64,000 nt of DNA from Pseudomonas sp. Root71 (GCF_001429045.1 NZ_LMHY01000026.1:374815-438814), one strand, 5' to 3'; counted from the first letter of the stretch, positions 41,218 through 50,981 are shown. Made by a program: numbers and translations. Notes: a model not told the origin generated them from the sequence alone.

Positions 41218-42724
41218 CGGCAATAACGCGTTGCGCGGCCGAACGTTTGCGCCAGATGCGGATGAGCGGCATCAGCAGCATGATCGCCGTCAGCACCCAG
41301 CAACCGAAGGTGATCGGGCTCGACCAGAGGATTTCCAGCGCACCGTTGGAAATCGACAGGGCGCGGCGCAGGTTCTGTTCCATCAGGCCGCCGAGGATGA
41401 AGCCCAGCAATACCGGTGACAGCGGGAAGTCCAGCTTGCGCAGGATATAACCGAAGATGCCGATGCCGATCATCAGGAACAGATCGAACGTTGTCGCGTG
41501 TACCGCGTAGACGCCAATCCCGGTAATGATCGCGATCACCGGCACCAGTGCCCAGTTCGGCACGGCGAGGATGCGGGTGAAGATGCGGATCATCGGGATG
41601 TTGAGGATCACCAGCATCACGTTGGCGATGAACAACGAAGCGATCAGGCCCCAGACGATGTCCGGCTGCTGTTGGAACAGCAGCGGGCCCGGAGTGATGT
41701 TGTACAGCGACAGGGCGCCGATCATCACCGCCGTGGTGCCGGAACCTGGAACGCCGAGGGTCAGCATCGGCACCAGCGCACCGCAGGCCGCGCCACCGAT
41801 GGCGGTTTCCGGCGCCGCGAGGCCGCGCATGTCACCTTGCCCGAAAGTACCCTTGGCACCCGCCATGCGTTTCTCGGTCATGTAGGCGACGGCACTGGCC
41901 AGGGTCGCACCGGCACCCGGCAACACGCCCATGATGAAACCCAGTACGCCGCAACGGATGTTCACCACGAACACCGACGCCGCTTCCTTGAAGTTGAACA
42001 TCATGCGCCCGGTGGCTTTCACCGCTTCCTGGCCGTGGTGGGTTTTTTCCAGCAGCAGAAGAATTTCGCTGATGGAGAACAGGCCCAGCACCAGCACGAC
42101 GAACTGGATGCCGTCGGTCAGGTGGATGTTGTCCCCGGTGAAACGGTACACACCGCTGTTGGCGTCGATGCCGACGGTCGACAGGAACAGGCCGATCAGT
42201 GCCGCGATGAACGTCTTCAGCGGACGGTCGCCGGCCATGCCGCCGAGGCAGACAATCGCGAACACCATCAGTACGAAGTATTCCGCGGGGCCGAAGGCAA
42301 TCGCCCATTTCGCCAGCAGCGGGGCGAACAGCACCATGCCGCAGGTCGCGATAAAGGCACCGATGAACGAGCTCCATGCCGACAACGACAGCGCTACACC
42401 GGCCAGGCCTTTACGGGCCATCGGGTAACCGTCGAGGGTGGTCATCACGGTGGACGCTTCGCCCGGGATGTTCAGCAGGATCGAGCTGATCCGGCCGCCG
42501 TATTCGCATCCCAGATATACCGCCGCCAGCAGGATCAGTGCCGACTCCGGTGGCAGGCCGAGGGCGAATGCGATCGGGATCAACAGTGCCACGCCGTTGA
42601 TCGGCCCCAGGCCCGGCAACAGGCCGACCACGGTGCCGATCAGTGTGCCGCACAGCGCGGTCACCAGGTTGTACGGGCTCAGCGCGACGCCGAAACCCTG
42701 ACCCAAATAGCCAAGAGTATCCAT
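41210..42724 (-). CDS. tctA: Tripartite tricarboxylate transporter large permease TctA
   Basis: A 504-residue inner-membrane protein with 11-12 helices. GTLIGTVVGLLPGLGPINGV and GFIMGVLPGAGATLASAVAY are the paired GxLPGxG motifs, and CEYGGRISSILLNIPGEAST is the family signature. It works with TctB and the binding protein TctC to import tricarboxylates such as citrate; related systems carry other carboxylates. It starts one base after the tctB stop. Confidence 0.92.
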   Translation of the reverse strand: MDTLGYLGQGFGVALSPYNLVTALCGTLIGTVVGLLPGLGPINGVALLIPIAFALGLPPESALILLAAVYLGCEYGGRISSILLNIPGEASTVMTTLDGYPMARKGLAGVALSLSAWSSFIGAFIATCGMVLFAPLLAKWAIAFGPAEYFVLMVFAIVCLGGMAGDRPLKTFIAALIGLFLSTVGIDANSGVYRFTGDNIHLTDGIQFVVLVLGLFSISEILLLLEKTHHGQEAVKATGRMMFNFKEAASVFVVNIRCGVLGFIMGVLPGAGATLASAVAYMTEKRMAGAKGTFGQGDMRGLAAPETAIGGAACGALVPMLTLGVPGSGTTAVMIGALSLYNITPGPLLFQQQPDIVWGLIASLFIANVMLVILNIPMIRIFTRILAVPNWALVPVIAIITGIGVYAVHATTFDLFLMIGIGIFGYILRKLDFPLSPVLLGFILGGLMEQNLRRALSISNGALEILWSSPITFGCWVLTAIMLLMPLIRIWRKRSAAQRVIADV

Positions 42725-42725
42725 A

Positions 42726-43184
42726 TCAGTTCTCCAGAACGTCGAGCACGCCCAGCGGCAGTGGAACGTCCATCAACTTGTCGAACAGCAGGTAGAGGCC
42801 GACGGCCATCAGGCTGATGATCACGATGCTTGGCACCCAGCGACCGCCATACAGACGGGCCATGGGCACGCCGATCAGGATGCTGGCGACGATGAAACCC
42901 AGGGGTTCGAATGTGCCGGCGAACACCAGCAACAGCACCACGCAGATGCCGATTTTGGTCAGGGTTTCGCGATCCAGCGGCGGCTCGTCAGCACTGTGCT
43001 TGATCGGCGCCGGACGGAACACCATGTACAACAGCGCCGAGCCCATCAGGCCAAGCATCAACAGCGGAAAGGCCCGAGGCCCCACCGGTTCGTAGGAAAA
43101 AGCCGCTTGATACGGCCACGCCATCAATGCCAGGCCGAGACAGGCCAGCAACAGCACCGAAGCAAAAATGCGTTGTAAGAGCAT
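42726..43184 (-). CDS. tctB: Tripartite tricarboxylate transporter small subunit TctB
   Basis: A 152-residue protein with four hydrophobic helices, of the TctB family (MAWPYQAAFSYEPVGPRAFP after the first helix is the conserved PxxxPR region). It is the small membrane subunit beside TctA. Confidence 0.88.
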   Translation of the reverse strand: MLLQRIFASVLLLACLGLALMAWPYQAAFSYEPVGPRAFPLLMLGLMGSALLYMVFRPAPIKHSADEPPLDRETLTKIGICVVLLLVFAGTFEPLGFIVASILIGVPMARLYGGRWVPSIVIISLMAVGLYLLFDKLMDVPLPLGVLDVLEN

Positions 43185-43244
43185 GGGAGAACTCCTGTGC
43201 CGCGACTCCGTGAAAGGGGAGCCGCAGCCGCTAGACAGAGACGA

Positions 43245-44222
43245 TCACTGGATCAGGCCGAACTCTTTGGCCAGCACTTTGTAGTCCGCAACCTGCTTCT
43301 TCACGTAGGTGTCCAGTTCCGGGCCGGTCATGGCAAACGGGAAGAGCTCGCGCTGATCGCGCAACTTGGCGAAGTCTTCGGAAGCCAGCAGCTTGTCGAA
43401 GGCCGATTTCCACCAGGCATAGTCTTCGTCGCTGACTTTTGGTCCGAGGTAGAAGCCACGGACCACTGGCCAGACGATGTCGTAGCCTTGCTCGCGGGCG
43501 GTCGGAATGTCCTTCATTTCCGGCTCGTCCAGACGCTTGTCGGCGAACACTGCCAACAGGCGCATGTCGCCGCTCTGGATGTGTGGCATGGAGTCGGAAA
43601 TGTCGGTGCTGCCGACCTGAATGTGACCGCCGAGCAGGGCGGTGGCGATTTCGCCGCCACCTTCGAGGGCGACGTAACGCAGGTCACGGGGGTTGATCCC
43701 GGCGGCCTTGGCGATCAGCGCGGTTTGCATCCAGTCCTGGCTGCCGACGGTGCCGCCGGAACCGATCACCACTTTGCTCGGATCTTTCTTCAGTGCCTGT
43801 ACGAGGTCGTCGAGGGTCTTGTAGGGCGAATCGCTTTTCACTGCGATGGCACCGTAGCTGGTGCCGACGGCAGCGAGCCAGCGCACGTTGGTTTCATCGA
43901 AACGACCGAACTTGCCCTGGGCCAGGTTCAACAGCGAACCGCTGGACCAGGCCACCAGGGTGCCGGCATCGGCCGGACGCTGGGCGACCACCGCGTTGTA
44001 CGCCACCGCGCCGACACCGCCGGGCATGTAGGTCACGCGCATCGGTTTGCTCAGCAGTTTTTCGTTGACCAGCGCGCTTTGCGCCAGTTTGCAGGTCAGG
44101 TCGAAACCACCGCCGGGCGAGGCCGGGGCGATGCATTCCGGGCGTTTTGGCTCGGCCATGAGTTGGCCGGCGAACAGCACACAGCTGGCGGCGAGGGCGA
44201 AACGGCGCATTGAACGATTCAT
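43245..44222 (-). CDS. tctC: Tripartite tricarboxylate transporter binding protein TctC
   Basis: A 325-residue Bug-family periplasmic protein. The signal peptide (RFALAASCVLFAGQLMA) precedes RPECIAPASPGGGFDLTCKL, a PxxPGGxxD motif that binds the carboxylate chain. VIGSGGTVGSQDWMQTALIA is the second ligand loop. The ATG at 44222 matches the signal peptide; upstream in-frame sequence is not protein-like. It is the first gene of tctCBA. Confidence 0.9.
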   Translation of the reverse strand: MNRSMRRFALAASCVLFAGQLMAEPKRPECIAPASPGGGFDLTCKLAQSALVNEKLLSKPMRVTYMPGGVGAVAYNAVVAQRPADAGTLVAWSSGSLLNLAQGKFGRFDETNVRWLAAVGTSYGAIAVKSDSPYKTLDDLVQALKKDPSKVVIGSGGTVGSQDWMQTALIAKAAGINPRDLRYVALEGGGEIATALLGGHIQVGSTDISDSMPHIQSGDMRLLAVFADKRLDEPEMKDIPTAREQGYDIVWPVVRGFYLGPKVSDEDYAWWKSAFDKLLASEDFAKLRDQRELFPFAMTGPELDTYVKKQVADYKVLAKEFGLIQ

Positions 44223-44548
44223 TTTTGTCTCCACTGGAGTTTTTGTTTTTTGGGATGATTCAGGTGCGACGATTTCGCACGGCGCTGGCGCGTTCGAATC
44301 CGTACGGACTGAACGACGAGCAGCCGGCTTCGGCGCTGGCAAGCATAAACATCGGGGAGCGAGAGAAGGGGTGGGACGGGTAAGCCTGAAGCTGTATGGA
44401 CAGCATGATGCAGTACCTCGGTTATTGTTCTTATTGGCGAAAACGCTTCGAGGCGTTTTTCGGTAGTTACATGTCAAAGCACGCTTTCAAACTACGATTC
44501 GATGGTTGGCAGTCGAAACCATCCGTGGGGCGACTCTAACGCCCCAAC

Positions 44549-44576
44549 CTTTCGCTAACCTTTCATCGGGCTTTCA
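44549..44576. promoter_or_regulatory. Three 11-bp-phased CTTTC(A/G) repeats, candidate TctD boxes
   Basis: CTTTCG at 44549, CTTTCA at 44560 and CTTTCA at 44571 repeat every 11 bp, one helical turn. OmpR-family regulators such as TctD bind direct repeats with this phasing. They lie between the divergent tctC and tctD genes. The remainder of the 442-bp gap (44223-44664) holds a hairpin with a TTCG loop (AAAACGC/GCGTTTT, around 44449-44469) and no gene. Confidence 0.5.
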
Positions 44577-44664
44577 CGGTTTTTTGGGCTTCACAGCGGC
44601 AATTGCGGCTGTAAACTCCGCGCCAAAGAATGGCGTCGGCCATCCCTGAACGAGGTAAAGATCC

Positions 44665-45336
44665 ATGCGTGTCCTGCTCGTCGAAGACCATTTGCAGCTC
44701 GCCGAAAGTGTCGCCCAGGCGCTCAAGAGCACCGGGCTGACCGTGGATGTCCTGCACGATGGCGTGGCAGCCGACCTGGCGCTGGGCAGCGAGGAATACG
44801 CCATGGCGATCCTCGACGTCGGCTTGCCGCGCATGGATGGTTTCGAAGTGCTGGCGCGTTTGCGGGCGCGGGGCAAGAACCTGCCGGTGTTGATGCTGAC
44901 CGCCCGCAGCGACGTCAAGGATAGGGTCCACGGCCTCAACCTCGGCGCCGACGACTACCTGGCCAAGCCGTTCGAATTGACCGAACTCGAAGCCCGGGTC
45001 AAAGCCTTGTTGCGCCGCAGCGTGCTGGGCGGTGAGCGCATTCAGCGTTGCGGTGTGCTGGCCTACGACCTGGAAACCCGGCGTTTCAGCCTTGGCGAAG
45101 AATTGCTGACCCTGACTTCCCGCGAACAGGCCGTGCTCGAAGCCCTGATTGCGCGCCCCGGTCGGGTGATGAGCAAGGAGCAACTGGCTTCTCAAGTATT
45201 CGGTCTCGATGAAGAGGCCAGTCCCGATGCCATCGAAATCTACGTGCACCGCCTGCGCAAGAAACTCGACGGCCAGCCGGTCGCCATCGTGACTTTCCGC
45301 GGCCTCGGTTACTTGCTGGAAAGCCGCGATGCATAA
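44665..45336 (+). CDS. tctD: Response regulator TctD
   Basis: A 223-residue OmpR-type regulator. The receiver domain has the phosphoacceptor Asp51 (MAILDVGLPRMDGFE), Thr and Lys101 (YLAKPF); the winged-helix domain starts near 128 (LTLTSREQAVLEALIARPGR, EIYVHRLRKKL). The stop overlaps the start of tctE. It is expected to activate tctCBA on signal from TctE. Confidence 0.92.
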   Translation: MRVLLVEDHLQLAESVAQALKSTGLTVDVLHDGVAADLALGSEEYAMAILDVGLPRMDGFEVLARLRARGKNLPVLMLTARSDVKDRVHGLNLGADDYLAKPFELTELEARVKALLRRSVLGGERIQRCGVLAYDLETRRFSLGEELLTLTSREQAVLEALIARPGRVMSKEQLASQVFGLDEEASPDAIEIYVHRLRKKLDGQPVAIVTFRGLGYLLESRDA

Positions 45337-46717
45337 GCCCAGCAGCCTGCGCTGGCGGTTGCTGTGGAACCTGGCGCTGCTGCTGGTGGTGTTGATGCTG
45401 GCCAGTGGTTTGAGCGCTTACTGGAACGGCCGCGAAGCCGCCGACACGGCCTATGACCGGACGCTGCTGGCCTCGGCGCGAACCATCGCTGCCGGCGTCT
45501 CCCAACGCGACGGCACCCTGAGTGCCGACGTGCCCTACGTGGCCCTCGATACGTTTGCCTACGACAGTGCCGGGCGAATTTTCTACCTGGTCAACGACAT
45601 CAATCAGAAGCTGATTTCCGGTTACGAAAACCTGCCGGCGCCACCGCCGGGAACGCCGCGCACCGATGACTATCCGGCGCTGGCACGTTTCTACAACGCG
45701 CAGTACCGTGGGCAGAACGTGCGTGTGGTGAGCCTGCTCAAACCCGTGAGCGAGCCGAACATGAACGGCATGGCGGAAATTCGCGTAGCGGAAACCGATG
45801 AGGCGCGGGTGAGCATGGCCCGCAGCCTGGCGGCCGACACCTTGCTGCGCCTGGGCATGCTGGCCATCGGTGCGTTGATGCTTGTGTGGTTTGCGGTGAG
45901 TGCCGCGTTGCGCCCGCTGGAGCGTTTGCGCACGGCGGTGGAAGAGCGCCAGCCGGACGATCTGCGCCCCTTGCCTCTGGTGGAAGTGCAGCGCGAATTG
46001 TGGCCGCTGGTGCGCGCACTCAATCACTTTACCGAGCGCTTGCGCGGCCAGTTCGAGAAGCAGGCGCAATTCATTGCCGATGCCGCTCACGAGTTGCGCA
46101 CGCCGCTGGCGGCACTCAAGGCGCGCCTGGAGCTGGGCATGCGCTCGGCCGAACCCGATACCTGGCGCAGCACGCTGGAAACCGCCGCCCAAGGCACCGA
46201 TCGCTTGACCCATCTGGCCAATCAGTTGCTTTCCCTGGCACGGGTCGAAAATGGCGCCCGGGCGATTGCCGAGGGCGGCGCGCAGTTACTCGATCTGAGT
46301 CAATTGGCCCGGGAACTGGGCATGGCCATGGCGCCGTTGGCCCACAAACGTGGTATCGCGCTGGCGCTGGAGGCGGATGAACCGGTCTGGCTGCGGGGCG
46401 AGCCGACGTTATTGAACGAGCTGCTGAGCAATCTGGTGGATAACGCACTGGCCCACACGCCGCCAGGTGGCAACGTGATTCTGCGGGTCTCGGCGCCCGC
46501 CGTGCTGGAAGTCGAAGATGATGGCCCGGGCATACCGCTTGAAGAACGCGATCGGGTATTCGAGCGCTTTTACCGACGCAATCAGCAAGTGGCCGGTTCC
46601 GGATTGGGTCTGGCAATTGTCGGTGAGATCTGCCGCGCGCATCTGGCGCAGATCAGTCTGCACGATGGTGAGCCCGCGGGGTTGAAGGTGCGGGTGAGTT
46701 TTGTTGCGGGGGATTGA
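45329..46717 (+). CDS. tctE: Sensor histidine kinase TctE
   Basis: A 462-residue membrane kinase with helices at about 10-30 and 170-190 around a periplasmic 2CSK_N sensor domain. The H-box is FIADAAHELRTPLAALKARL, the N-box LLSNLVDNALAHTPPGG and the G-box VEDDGPGIPLEERDRVFERF. It is co-translated with tctD (8-bp overlap) and presumably senses the carboxylate carried by TctABC. Confidence 0.92.
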   Translation: MHKPSSLRWRLLWNLALLLVVLMLASGLSAYWNGREAADTAYDRTLLASARTIAAGVSQRDGTLSADVPYVALDTFAYDSAGRIFYLVNDINQKLISGYENLPAPPPGTPRTDDYPALARFYNAQYRGQNVRVVSLLKPVSEPNMNGMAEIRVAETDEARVSMARSLAADTLLRLGMLAIGALMLVWFAVSAALRPLERLRTAVEERQPDDLRPLPLVEVQRELWPLVRALNHFTERLRGQFEKQAQFIADAAHELRTPLAALKARLELGMRSAEPDTWRSTLETAAQGTDRLTHLANQLLSLARVENGARAIAEGGAQLLDLSQLARELGMAMAPLAHKRGIALALEADEPVWLRGEPTLLNELLSNLVDNALAHTPPGGNVILRVSAPAVLEVEDDGPGIPLEERDRVFERFYRRNQQVAGSGLGLAIVGEICRAHLAQISLHDGEPAGLKVRVSFVAGD

Positions 46718-46758
46718 TGCAGCGTCTGTTCCGACGAAGGGGGCAACGCGGTCTTTGA

Positions 46759-47580
46759 TCAGTAAAACATCGTGCGCGTTTCTTCCAGATCGGCACGCAT
46801 CGCCTTGTCGTCAAAGTCGATCCCGAGTGCCTTGCAGGCCGGTACATTCAGCGCATCGGCACGGGTGTGCGGGTGATCGCTGTCCTGTAGACAATACAGG
46901 CTGGCCACCTGCACCAGATCCACATAGTCGACCTGCGCAGACTGGCGCTTGAAGTCCAGGTATAGCCGCGGCACTTGCACCAACATGTCTGGAAATTCCC
47001 AGACCTTGAGCAGTTTTTCGCCGATCAGCGGATGAATCTGGTCGATCACATGGTTGAGGCTGACCGGGTCGGACAGCAGCTCATAGTGATCTTCGGCGTA
47101 GGTCAGGATCGGCAGTACGCCGATCTGGTGCACCAGCCCACCAAGGGCCGCCTGATCGGGCTTGAGTCGGGTGTAGCGGCGGCACAAGGCGTAGCTGACG
47201 CCGGCGATTTCCAGGCTTTTGCGCCAGACATCGCGCATCTTCTGTTCCACCACGTCGGAGCGGGCATGGAATATCTGCTCCATGACCAGGCCGATCGCCA
47301 GGTTACAGCTGTAGTTGATGCCCAGGCGGGTGATCGCGGTATGCAGGTCGGTCACTTCCTGGGCTGCGCGCAACAGTGGGCTGTTGACCACTTTGATCAG
47401 GCGTGCCGACAGCGCGGTATCACGGCCGATCACTTTGCTCAGGGTGCTGACGCTGACTTCCGGGTTTTCCGCGGCCTTGCGAATTTGCAGGGCCACTTCC
47501 GGTAACGTTGGCAGAACCAGGTCATCGTTATTGATGGCCTCAACCAAATCCTGTTGGACCTTTTCCGCCAGCTCGCTCAT
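46759..47580 (-). CDS. HDOD-domain signalling protein
   Basis: A 273-residue protein almost wholly of the HDOD type: LPTLPEVALQIRKAAENPEV and STLSKVIGRDTALSARLIKV define the domain, with a degenerate HD site (LGGLVHQIGVLPILTYAEDH). HDOD proteins act as non-catalytic regulators, often in c-di-GMP or stress pathways. The target is unknown. Confidence 0.88.
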   Translation of the reverse strand: MSELAEKVQQDLVEAINNDDLVLPTLPEVALQIRKAAENPEVSVSTLSKVIGRDTALSARLIKVVNSPLLRAAQEVTDLHTAITRLGINYSCNLAIGLVMEQIFHARSDVVEQKMRDVWRKSLEIAGVSYALCRRYTRLKPDQAALGGLVHQIGVLPILTYAEDHYELLSDPVSLNHVIDQIHPLIGEKLLKVWEFPDMLVQVPRLYLDFKRQSAQVDYVDLVQVASLYCLQDSDHPHTRADALNVPACKALGIDFDDKAMRADLEETRTMFY

Positions 47581-47614
47581 TTAGTCTCTCTAGCTGTTGC
47601 GTCAAATACTGCCG

Positions 47615-48556
47615 TTATTGCTGGATTTCGCGGTCGCGGTCCAGTTCATAAGGCAGGTCGAGCAGCTGCAAGGACGGCCCTTCGAGCTCGCCCAGGTGGA
47701 TGTCTCCACTTTCTGCTGCTTCGGCTTGCAACACAGCCAGGAGTTCAATGTTCTGCCCGGCGCGGGCCGCCAGCACCACTTCGCCGATGGCGCTGCCGTG
47801 AGTCGGGGAAAACAGCGGTGTACCAGGCTCAGGCAGTTCGTCGGCAGCCAGTTGCAGGCGGTACAGGCGGCGCTTGAGTTTGCCCAGGTACTGCATCCGC
47901 GCGACGATTTCCTGCCCGGTGTAGCAACCTTTCTTGAAACTCACGCCACCAACCGCTTGCAGGTTGAGCATCTGCGGGATGAACAACTCGCGGGTGCCGG
48001 GCATGACCTGCCCGATCCCTGCGCGGACCTGGCCCAGCAGCCATTGATTCAGGTCGCCTTCGCTCAGCAGCGTCGAAAGCTTGCCTTTGATCGCGCCGGC
48101 TTGACCGGCGGCGACCCACAGCTCGGCACGGTCAGGCGAGACACGGATAGCGATCAGCCCATCGCTGCGCACGACGCTGTCGGTTTCTGCCGGCAGGTCC
48201 AGGCCGAGGCTGACCAGTGCGGCGTCGCCATGGTCAACGCCGAAGCGGACCCAGGCGGCACTTTCGTCGGTCAGTTTCGACTTGGAAAACACCGCGTATT
48301 TTTTCAGGTCCGCCAGTTGCGGTTCGAGCAATTCGGTGGCCATGGCCAGGACCACGCCGTCATCCTCGAGCAGGATGCGGAAACTCGATTGCATCCGGCC
48401 TTTTTGCGTGCAGCGGGCACCGAGGCTGGCCCGGGAATCGCTCAGGTAGTTGAGGTTGCAGGTCAGTTGGCCTTGCAGGAATTTGCTGGCGTCCGCGCCG
48501 CGGACCGCGAGAACACCTTCATGAGAAAGGGTGCAGAAAAAAGCTGAATCGGCCAT
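47615..48556 (-). CDS. ygfZ: Folate-binding Fe-S maintenance protein YgfZ
   Basis: A 313-residue GcvT-like protein with the diagnostic motif KGCYTGQEIVARM, whose Cys is essential in YgfZ. It supports repair and assembly of Fe-S enzymes with tetrahydrofolate. It is divergent from sdhE; both serve respiratory enzyme maturation and are often neighbours in proteobacteria. Confidence 0.92.
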   Translation of the reverse strand: MADSAFFCTLSHEGVLAVRGADASKFLQGQLTCNLNYLSDSRASLGARCTQKGRMQSSFRILLEDDGVVLAMATELLEPQLADLKKYAVFSKSKLTDESAAWVRFGVDHGDAALVSLGLDLPAETDSVVRSDGLIAIRVSPDRAELWVAAGQAGAIKGKLSTLLSEGDLNQWLLGQVRAGIGQVMPGTRELFIPQMLNLQAVGGVSFKKGCYTGQEIVARMQYLGKLKRRLYRLQLAADELPEPGTPLFSPTHGSAIGEVVLAARAGQNIELLAVLQAEAAESGDIHLGELEGPSLQLLDLPYELDRDREIQQ

Positions 48557-48705
48557 GGGTCATCGCAGGATAAAAAGTCTGGTGGACATCATAAGGGCCC
48601 GTCTTCGAAATGGGTAGTTAACAAAGGCTCGTCGGTGGCCGACCAAAGCCGACTGTTCGATAGGGCGCGGGCCTGTATACTTGCGGCCTATTTGAGGAGC
48701 GCTCC

Positions 48706-48960
48706 ATGGTCGAAGATGTTGAACTGAATCGCCTCTACTGGCACAGCCGCCGCGGCATGCTTGAGCTTGACGTGTTGCTGGTGCCGTTTGTGAAAGAGGT
48801 TTATCCGCACCTCAACGAAGTGGATCGCGCCTGCTACGTCAGGCTGCTCGAATGCGAAGATCAGGACATGTTCGGCTGGTTCATGGAACGCGCCGAATCG
48901 GAAGATCCCGAGCTGCAACGCATGGTTCGCATGATCCTGGATCGTGTCCAGCCCAAGTAA
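48706..48960 (+). CDS. sdhE: Succinate dehydrogenase assembly factor SdhE
   Basis: An 84-residue protein with the strictly conserved RGMLELD motif (residues 16-22) that guides FAD attachment to SdhA, and the helix ECEDQDMFGWFMER. The ATG follows tgaggag. It overlaps the next gene, as in the sdhE-ygfX operon of enterobacteria. Confidence 0.95.
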   Translation: MVEDVELNRLYWHSRRGMLELDVLLVPFVKEVYPHLNEVDRACYVRLLECEDQDMFGWFMERAESEDPELQRMVRMILDRVQPK

Positions 48961-49396
48961 CGGGTTCGAATGCCGCTGGCATGCCTCACGGCAGTTGCTG
49001 GCGGCATATCTTCTGGCCCAGCTGTTCGCGTTGGGTTCCTTGTTTTTACTGTCAATTCCGGTCTGGGCCAGCGCGCTCGGCGTCGTGCTGTGCGTGGCTC
49101 ACGGAGTCTGGCTGTTGCCCCGGCAAATCCTGCTGACCCACCCGCAGGCCTTTTGCGGCTTGCGGCGCGATGCCGATGGCTGGCAGCTGTGGAGTCGGGC
49201 CAGGGGGTGGCAGCCCGTGCAACTGAGGCCGGACAGCCTGGCGCTGCCAATGGTGGTGGTACTGCGTTTTCGACTGCGTGGCGAGCGCCGGGTCCGGGCC
49301 ATTTGTGTGCCCCGGGATGCGCAGGCGGCGGATGTGCACCGACGCCTGCGGGTCCGGCTCAAATTCAGCCGACGTAGGTGGGCGGCACCAGAATAG
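48944..49396 (+). CDS. ygfX: YgfX-like membrane protein
   Basis: A 150-residue protein with two hydrophobic helices (LLAAYLLAQLFALGSLFLLS and ASALGVVLCVAHGVWLLP) followed by a soluble tail (GLRRDADGWQLWSRARGWQP), the usual YgfX layout. It starts with GTG inside the end of sdhE (17-bp overlap), so translation is coupled. It has been called a toxin (CptA) in E. coli, but the role with SdhE is unsettled. It converges on nadB. Confidence 0.75.
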   Translation: MSSPSNGFECRWHASRQLLAAYLLAQLFALGSLFLLSIPVWASALGVVLCVAHGVWLLPRQILLTHPQAFCGLRRDADGWQLWSRARGWQPVQLRPDSLALPMVVVLRFRLRGERRVRAICVPRDAQAADVHRRLRVRLKFSRRRWAAPE

Positions 49397-50981
49397 TGTC
49401 CAGTGCGACCGGCAGCATGTCCGGGTAGTCGAGGGTGTAATGCAGGCCACGGCTTTCCTTGCGCTCCATGGCTGACAGAATCATCAGCTCTGCCACTTGG
49501 GCCAGGTTGCGCAGTTCGATCAAGTCTCGGCTGACCTTGTAGTTGCTGTAGAACTCGTCAATTTCATCCAGCAACAGTTGCACGCGGTGTTGCGCCCGTT
49601 GCAGGCGCTTGTTGGTGCGCACGATGCCAACGTAGTCCCACATGAATCGCCGCAGTTCATCCCAGTTGTGCGCAATGATCACGTCTTCATCGGAATCGGT
49701 GACCTGGCTCGCATCCCAGGCGGGAAGGGGGGCCGGCATCGGCACCCGGGGCAGCTGCTCGAGAATGTCCGCGGCCGCCGAGCGGGCATAGACGAAACAT
49801 TCCAGCAGCGAGTTGCTGGCCATGCGGTTGGCGCCGTGCAGGCCGGTGAAACTGGTTTCGCCGATGGCATATAGCCCCGGCACATCGGTACGGCCCTGTT
49901 GATCGACCATTACGCCGCCACAGGTGTAGTGCGCCGCCGGAACCACCGGAATCGGCTGTTTGGTGATGTCGATGGAAAATTCCAGGCAGCGTTCGTACAC
50001 CGTCGGGAAGTGCGTCTTGATGAAGGCTTCGGGTTTGTGGCTGATGTCCAGGTAGACGCAATCGACACCCAGGCGCTTCATTTCATGGTCGATGGCCCGG
50101 GCGACGATGTCCCGTGGTGCCAACTCGGCCCGTGGGTCGAAGCGCGGCATGAAGCGCTCGCCATTGGGCAGCTTAAGGTGCGCACCTTCGCCTCGCAGGG
50201 CTTCGGTGATCAGGAAGCTCTTGGCTTGCGGGTGATACAGGCAAGTAGGGTGGAACTGGTTGAATTCCAGGTTCGCCACCCGGCAGCCGGAACGCCAGGC
50301 CATGGCGATGCCGTCACCGCAGGCGCCGTCAGGGTTGCTGGTGTAGAGGTAAACCTTGGCCGCGCCACCGGAGGCGAGGATCACAAAACGGGCGCCGTAG
50401 GTGTCGACTTCGCCAGTGCCGCGATTGAGCACATAGGCGCCGAGGCAGCGATCACCTTCGAGTCCCAGGCGTTTCTCGGTGATCAGGTCAACCGCAACCC
50501 GTTGCTCCAACAGTTCGATGTTCGGTCGTTTCCTTGCCTGGTCGAGCAGGGTGGTGAAAATGGCCGCACCGGTGGCATCGGCGGCATGGATGATGCGCCG
50601 ATGGCTGTGACCGCCCTCGCGGGTGAGGTGGAACTCGAACCCGCCATCTTCGGTACTCGACTGTTCATCGCGGGTAAAGGGCACGCCCTGGTCGATCAGC
50701 CATTGAATCGCCTCCCGGCTGTGCTCGACGGTAAAACGCACTGCGTCCTCATGGCACAGGCCGCCACCGGCATTGAGAGTGTCATCGACATGGGATTCAA
50801 CGGTGTCGGTGTCATCCAGCACGGCCGCAACGCCGCCCTGGGCCCAGAAAGTCGAGCCATTGGCGAGGTTGCCCTTGCTCAGAACGGCGATGCGCAAATG
50901 ACCGGGCAAGGTCAGCGCAAGGCTCAAGCCGGCAGCACCGCTGCCAATTACCAGAACATCGTGTTGAAACTGTTGGCTCAT
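49365..50981 (-). CDS. nadB: L-aspartate oxidase
   Basis: A 538-residue flavoprotein: FAD dinucleotide loop VLVIGSGAAGLSLAL, the substrate region GGVAAVLDDTDTVESHVDDT, and the catalytic Arg in the succinate-dehydrogenase-like domain (HPTCLYHPQAKSFLITEALR, PAAHYTCGGVMVDQQGRTDV). It oxidises aspartate to iminoaspartate for NAD synthesis. The ATG at 50981 gives the normal length. It is divergent from algU, a conserved Pseudomonas arrangement, with a 552-bp gap. Confidence 0.95.
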   Translation of the reverse strand: MSQQFQHDVLVIGSGAAGLSLALTLPGHLRIAVLSKGNLANGSTFWAQGGVAAVLDDTDTVESHVDDTLNAGGGLCHEDAVRFTVEHSREAIQWLIDQGVPFTRDEQSSTEDGGFEFHLTREGGHSHRRIIHAADATGAAIFTTLLDQARKRPNIELLEQRVAVDLITEKRLGLEGDRCLGAYVLNRGTGEVDTYGARFVILASGGAAKVYLYTSNPDGACGDGIAMAWRSGCRVANLEFNQFHPTCLYHPQAKSFLITEALRGEGAHLKLPNGERFMPRFDPRAELAPRDIVARAIDHEMKRLGVDCVYLDISHKPEAFIKTHFPTVYERCLEFSIDITKQPIPVVPAAHYTCGGVMVDQQGRTDVPGLYAIGETSFTGLHGANRMASNSLLECFVYARSAAADILEQLPRVPMPAPLPAWDASQVTDSDEDVIIAHNWDELRRFMWDYVGIVRTNKRLQRAQHRVQLLLDEIDEFYSNYKVSRDLIELRNLAQVAELMILSAMERKESRGLHYTLDYPDMLPVALDTILVPPTYVG

